A DNA stretch of 64,000 bases from Marchantia polymorpha subsp. ruderalis. Taxonomy: Eukaryota; Streptophyta; Marchantiopsida; Marchantiales; Marchantiaceae. The stretch covers positions 32,476,001-32,540,000 of the forward strand of contig AP031352.1 of the NCBI GenBank assembly GCA_037833965.1. Reading direction: 5' to 3'. The notes under the pieces are model-generated. The model had not been told where the DNA came from, made no database searches, and saw only the letters and a list, made by a program, of their open reading frames with translations. The position numbers were made by a program, and so were the translations under genes. Positions 61,107 through 64,000 of this stretch are shown in pieces (positions within the stretch are counted from its first letter, which is position 1; every line of letters starts with the position of its first letter).

Positions 61107-61340
61107 TGTAACCTCGGATATCTCGCCTGTGTTGCTGGTAAAGGCGACGGATTTCTCTCTATTTCTTTCTTTTGGAAATACAGAGACCGTATTTTCATCG
61201 CGGCTGCGGTCGACTTTTTCGAATTTGCCGCGGCTTCTGATAAATGACTTTTTAGCGATTGCATTACCCTGGCACGGTTTAGTTCTTTGTAACTGGATGG
61301 CCGCGCCCCAATTTGATATCAACATTATCTTTTAAAAGCG
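61107..61340. other. ~230-bp segment present only in repeat A copy 2
   Basis: Copy 1 runs directly from GAATACGT to AGGGATT at 41396-41414, while copy 2 has about 230 extra bases between the matching points. The left end GTGTAACCTCGG resembles the start of some pogo-like termini, but no matching inverted end was seen. It may be a truncated insertion or a deletion in copy 1. Confidence 0.5.
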
Positions 61341-62519
61341 CGTAGGGATTGTGACGAATGCGGCGTTTGTGAGCTACTTTATGACTGTAAGATTAAACCG
61401 AGAATCGACATGTCTTCGCAGGAATAGTTAAGTTTGTACGCGAGGAAGAGCATAGTGGAGATGAGCACAATCCAACAATCCCGATGAAAGCGAAGATGGT
61501 GCATCCAAGATTGGTCACGCTCAAAAAATTGACGAATTAGAGTGGAAGAACTAAAGACCGTGCTGTCGACTATTTGAATACTCCAAGGAGCGTTACACCG
61601 ACGTGCAAGAAATGCAAGAAAAGCTGGAAAAAACAAAGTATCTCCTAAGGCGCGTGACCGGTATCTGTCATATTCTGGTGCATCGACAGCTCGGTGAGTT
61701 CTGTTCCTTGAAAACTAAATGCTCATATTGCTGACTTGTTAAGCTGAAATTTGAGAGTATGGATATTAGTATTTACCAACGGGACTCTATTCACTAGTCT
61801 GTACTATAGTGATCACGGGGGAGGCAATAGATAGGATTAAACTTAACTTAGAACAGACTACCATATCAGACCGCAAGAGTTTTTCATACAAGTTAATTAT
61901 GCTTGTCCGGATGAAAACAGAAATTGAAAACTTTAAAACATGGAGCCAAGAAATTTTGTGCACCATATTAGACACGATAACTTCAAATCTAACAGCTCTT
62001 AGGGCCCATGTTTGAAACGTAACTAGATAACACAGACAGAATAAATAATACAGAACATTCAACGGTAATTAGGAGCACTCCAACTGAAGAGGCGGTGCAT
62101 GCACGGACCTTAGTGTTGGTAAAATTGTATTGAAGACAGGAAATCGTACGCTACAACAGATCTTGTGATAGACATCTTGCCGGATCTTGCAATTGATGGG
62201 AGTTGATACCCACTCCAACAAGACAGACAAATCTGCAAATCTAGATTCTGGGATGATTTCAAACCAGATTAAAAAACCTGCACCGTCTTGCTGTACAAGA
62301 AGCATAGGCCATAGTTTTCAGTGATTAGAGCTGTCTGATGATGAGAAAGGTCGACGGAAAGGAGATCAGTACGAACTCATGACGGAAGAATTTGAATGCT
62401 ACAAAACCAATACAGGCGTATTCTACCGAAAGAGGCTCGCATGACCCCCCACCCACCTTCTGTGGATATGTGAATGTCAAAAGGGTACTATCAGAAGACG
62501 AATTGCACAATTTAGAAGA

Positions 62520-64000
62520 AGAATACTTATCGTCTTAAAGACGCGAGGTAGCTGTCAAAGGTCAAGATTTCTTGGAAATGTCTGCACATCAGTGAAAGCT
62601 TCTGGAAGATTACTCGGTTGTGAACATAATGTTCCCTTCCAAGTGCAATATGTTGTTGAAAGACAATAAATAGGAGAAGAGAGCAGCTTCCATATCCAAG
62701 CAACTGTTGTGATCGGACATGATGCTCGATGAACTTCTAGGCAAAGTTCCGATTATGTCTGATGGAGTGTTCATTGGCACCCAGACTTTGCGTACTGGCT
62801 CGTTACGGACTAGACACAAACACTAACATTTTGGGTTGCCATTGATAATTCCTGGATTAAAATTAGATGCATGCAGTTTGGTCCAGGAAAACATCTGGAG
62901 AATAATCTGAGGCATCATGTACATCTGCAAGAACATCGTGACAAGTCGCATACCATGACAGCTCTATTAGCTGAGGATGATATGCCAAAACTTGCTGCAA
63001 TTGATAGAGCAATGTGACTGTTCATCACGAGAGAACCTTACATGGGTCTGATATCAAATTAAGCACCGATAGCTGACGCGCATGAGTGGTGGCATTTTGA
63101 TATAAGGGAACCGCTGATTGTGAATGTAGTGTGGGACTCACCCACTCACACAATCGACAAACGTGAAGTTGTGAATACAGTATGTCAGAAGAATATCCAG
63201 AACAGGTCCTGCACTTCATCGTTACAATAAACTAATCTGTGGAGGCTCTTCAAATCCTTAATGATCTAATGCCTATCCTAGTTCACAGCATCATTCAACT
63301 GAGATAGGAGGAGTCATAGTGCTTCCATATTTTGAAGTAGTTTCAATTCTCCTGTGTATTTAGTGACTAGAATACTAATGTTCAGAAGAACTTGTACATA
63401 CAAAGATACTACACAAATTTTGAAGTATCTTCGACTAGAAGCCAACAATTCGAGTGGATTTAGGTACTTCAATGACTATTTATTATCTTGGGTTACTATT
63501 GAAGCTATTTTTGAGGTAAGTATAATGGGATACGAGATAGTACCTTGAGAATGAGCTGGAGATTACTAGGTTGTTAAGAATCACTAAAGCAAGAGCAGGG
63601 AGAATCTCGAGGAGAAAAGTTATACATTTGGAGCCACACCTCAGCTTGGTATGGATCTGCCTTGAACTCGGTTGAATTGACAAATTTTCTTATTTCATTC
63701 ACTTTCACCACTATTCTTATACAGTTTAGTGGAGGACCCTGATGATTCGTCATCTTTATGCCCGTGTGGGGCATGTTGTGAAAGTCGCCGAAGTCAGGGT
63801 TTCGTGCAATGTCGTCACATTGCACAAAATCCTGATTCTTAAGTTCCTACGACTTTAGGATATGACTTACTGGATCAAAAGTTTCAGTTTTCTTTCACAT
63901 TATGCAACCCACACACGTTAAAACACTGACTATTGTAGAGCAGCAGTATGACTACCAATACCATCCAGCAGACTGCAAGCAGTACAGCGGAAAACTTCGT
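62520..64000. repeat. Repeat B, copy 3, running off the right edge
   Basis: Collinear with copy 2: one 195-bp-type unit at 62560-62770, then AGCTCTATTAGCTGAGGATG, CCTTACATGGGTCTG and GAGCAGCAGTATG near the window end. No gene is supported. Confidence 0.8.

Larger units (their letters stand above)
58150..62215. repeat. Repeat A, copy 2, with two insertions
   Basis: Collinear with 39150-42330. Length differs mainly because of a 773-bp TIR element at 60151-60923 and an extra ~230-bp segment at 61107-61340. Outside these the order of landmarks is identical. Immediately to the right, repeat B copy 3 begins near 62520. Confidence 0.8.

Overview
The window is nuclear DNA from a land plant. It has two spliced, plant-type metabolic genes, several Ty1/copia retrotransposons, plant telomere-type CCCTAAA repeats and long AT-rich intergenic DNA. 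The short introns and an unusual repeated coding element would suit a bryophyte, perhaps a liverwort such as Marchantia. That assignment is inference, not something the sequence proves.

Layout. 1-4967: the 5' part of a minus-strand Ty1/copia element that runs off the left edge. 8157-11811 (+): a complete 12-exon gene for the LCB1 subunit of serine palmitoyltransferase. About 14400-22429 (+): a decayed copia element. It is split at 16282-19821 by a 3,540-bp insertion, here called E1, whose single minus-strand reading frame encodes a coiled-coil protein and is broken only by four TGA codons. 27837-32174 (+): a complete 9-exon gene for a mitochondrial alanine:glyoxylate aminotransferase 2 (AGT2)-type enzyme. 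From 33 to 64 kb there is repeat-rich DNA. A 3.2-kb repeat A occurs at 39.2-42.3 and 58.2-62.2 kb, and a repeat B at 35.3-37.1, 48.8-51.0 and 62.5 kb to the right edge. There is also a 195-bp tandem array, a pogo-like miniature transposon, a relic copia at 52.6-54.2 kb, and a second, frameshifted relative of E1, here called E2, at 43.3-47.2 kb.

Only LCB1 and AGT2 look functional. LCB1 is an ER membrane protein acting in the first step of sphingolipid synthesis. AGT2 is a predicted mitochondrial PLP enzyme of glyoxylate/amino-acid metabolism. They share the + orientation, but nothing links them functionally.

Three signals deserve most attention. (1) E1 and E2 form a repeated element family. 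E1 has TG...CA ends and a 5-bp GAAGA target duplication but no recognisable LTRs, and removing it restores the host element's zinc-knuckle frame. (2) A self-complementary 11-mer, CGCCGAAGGCG, is scattered in dozens of perfect and near-perfect copies through coding and non-coding parts of E2, with traces in E1. (3) Near-perfect short hairpins recur across introns, transposons and spacers. In at least three cases, comparison with a paralogue or with the expected protein shows that a short inverted copy was added next to the original, as expected from local template switching.
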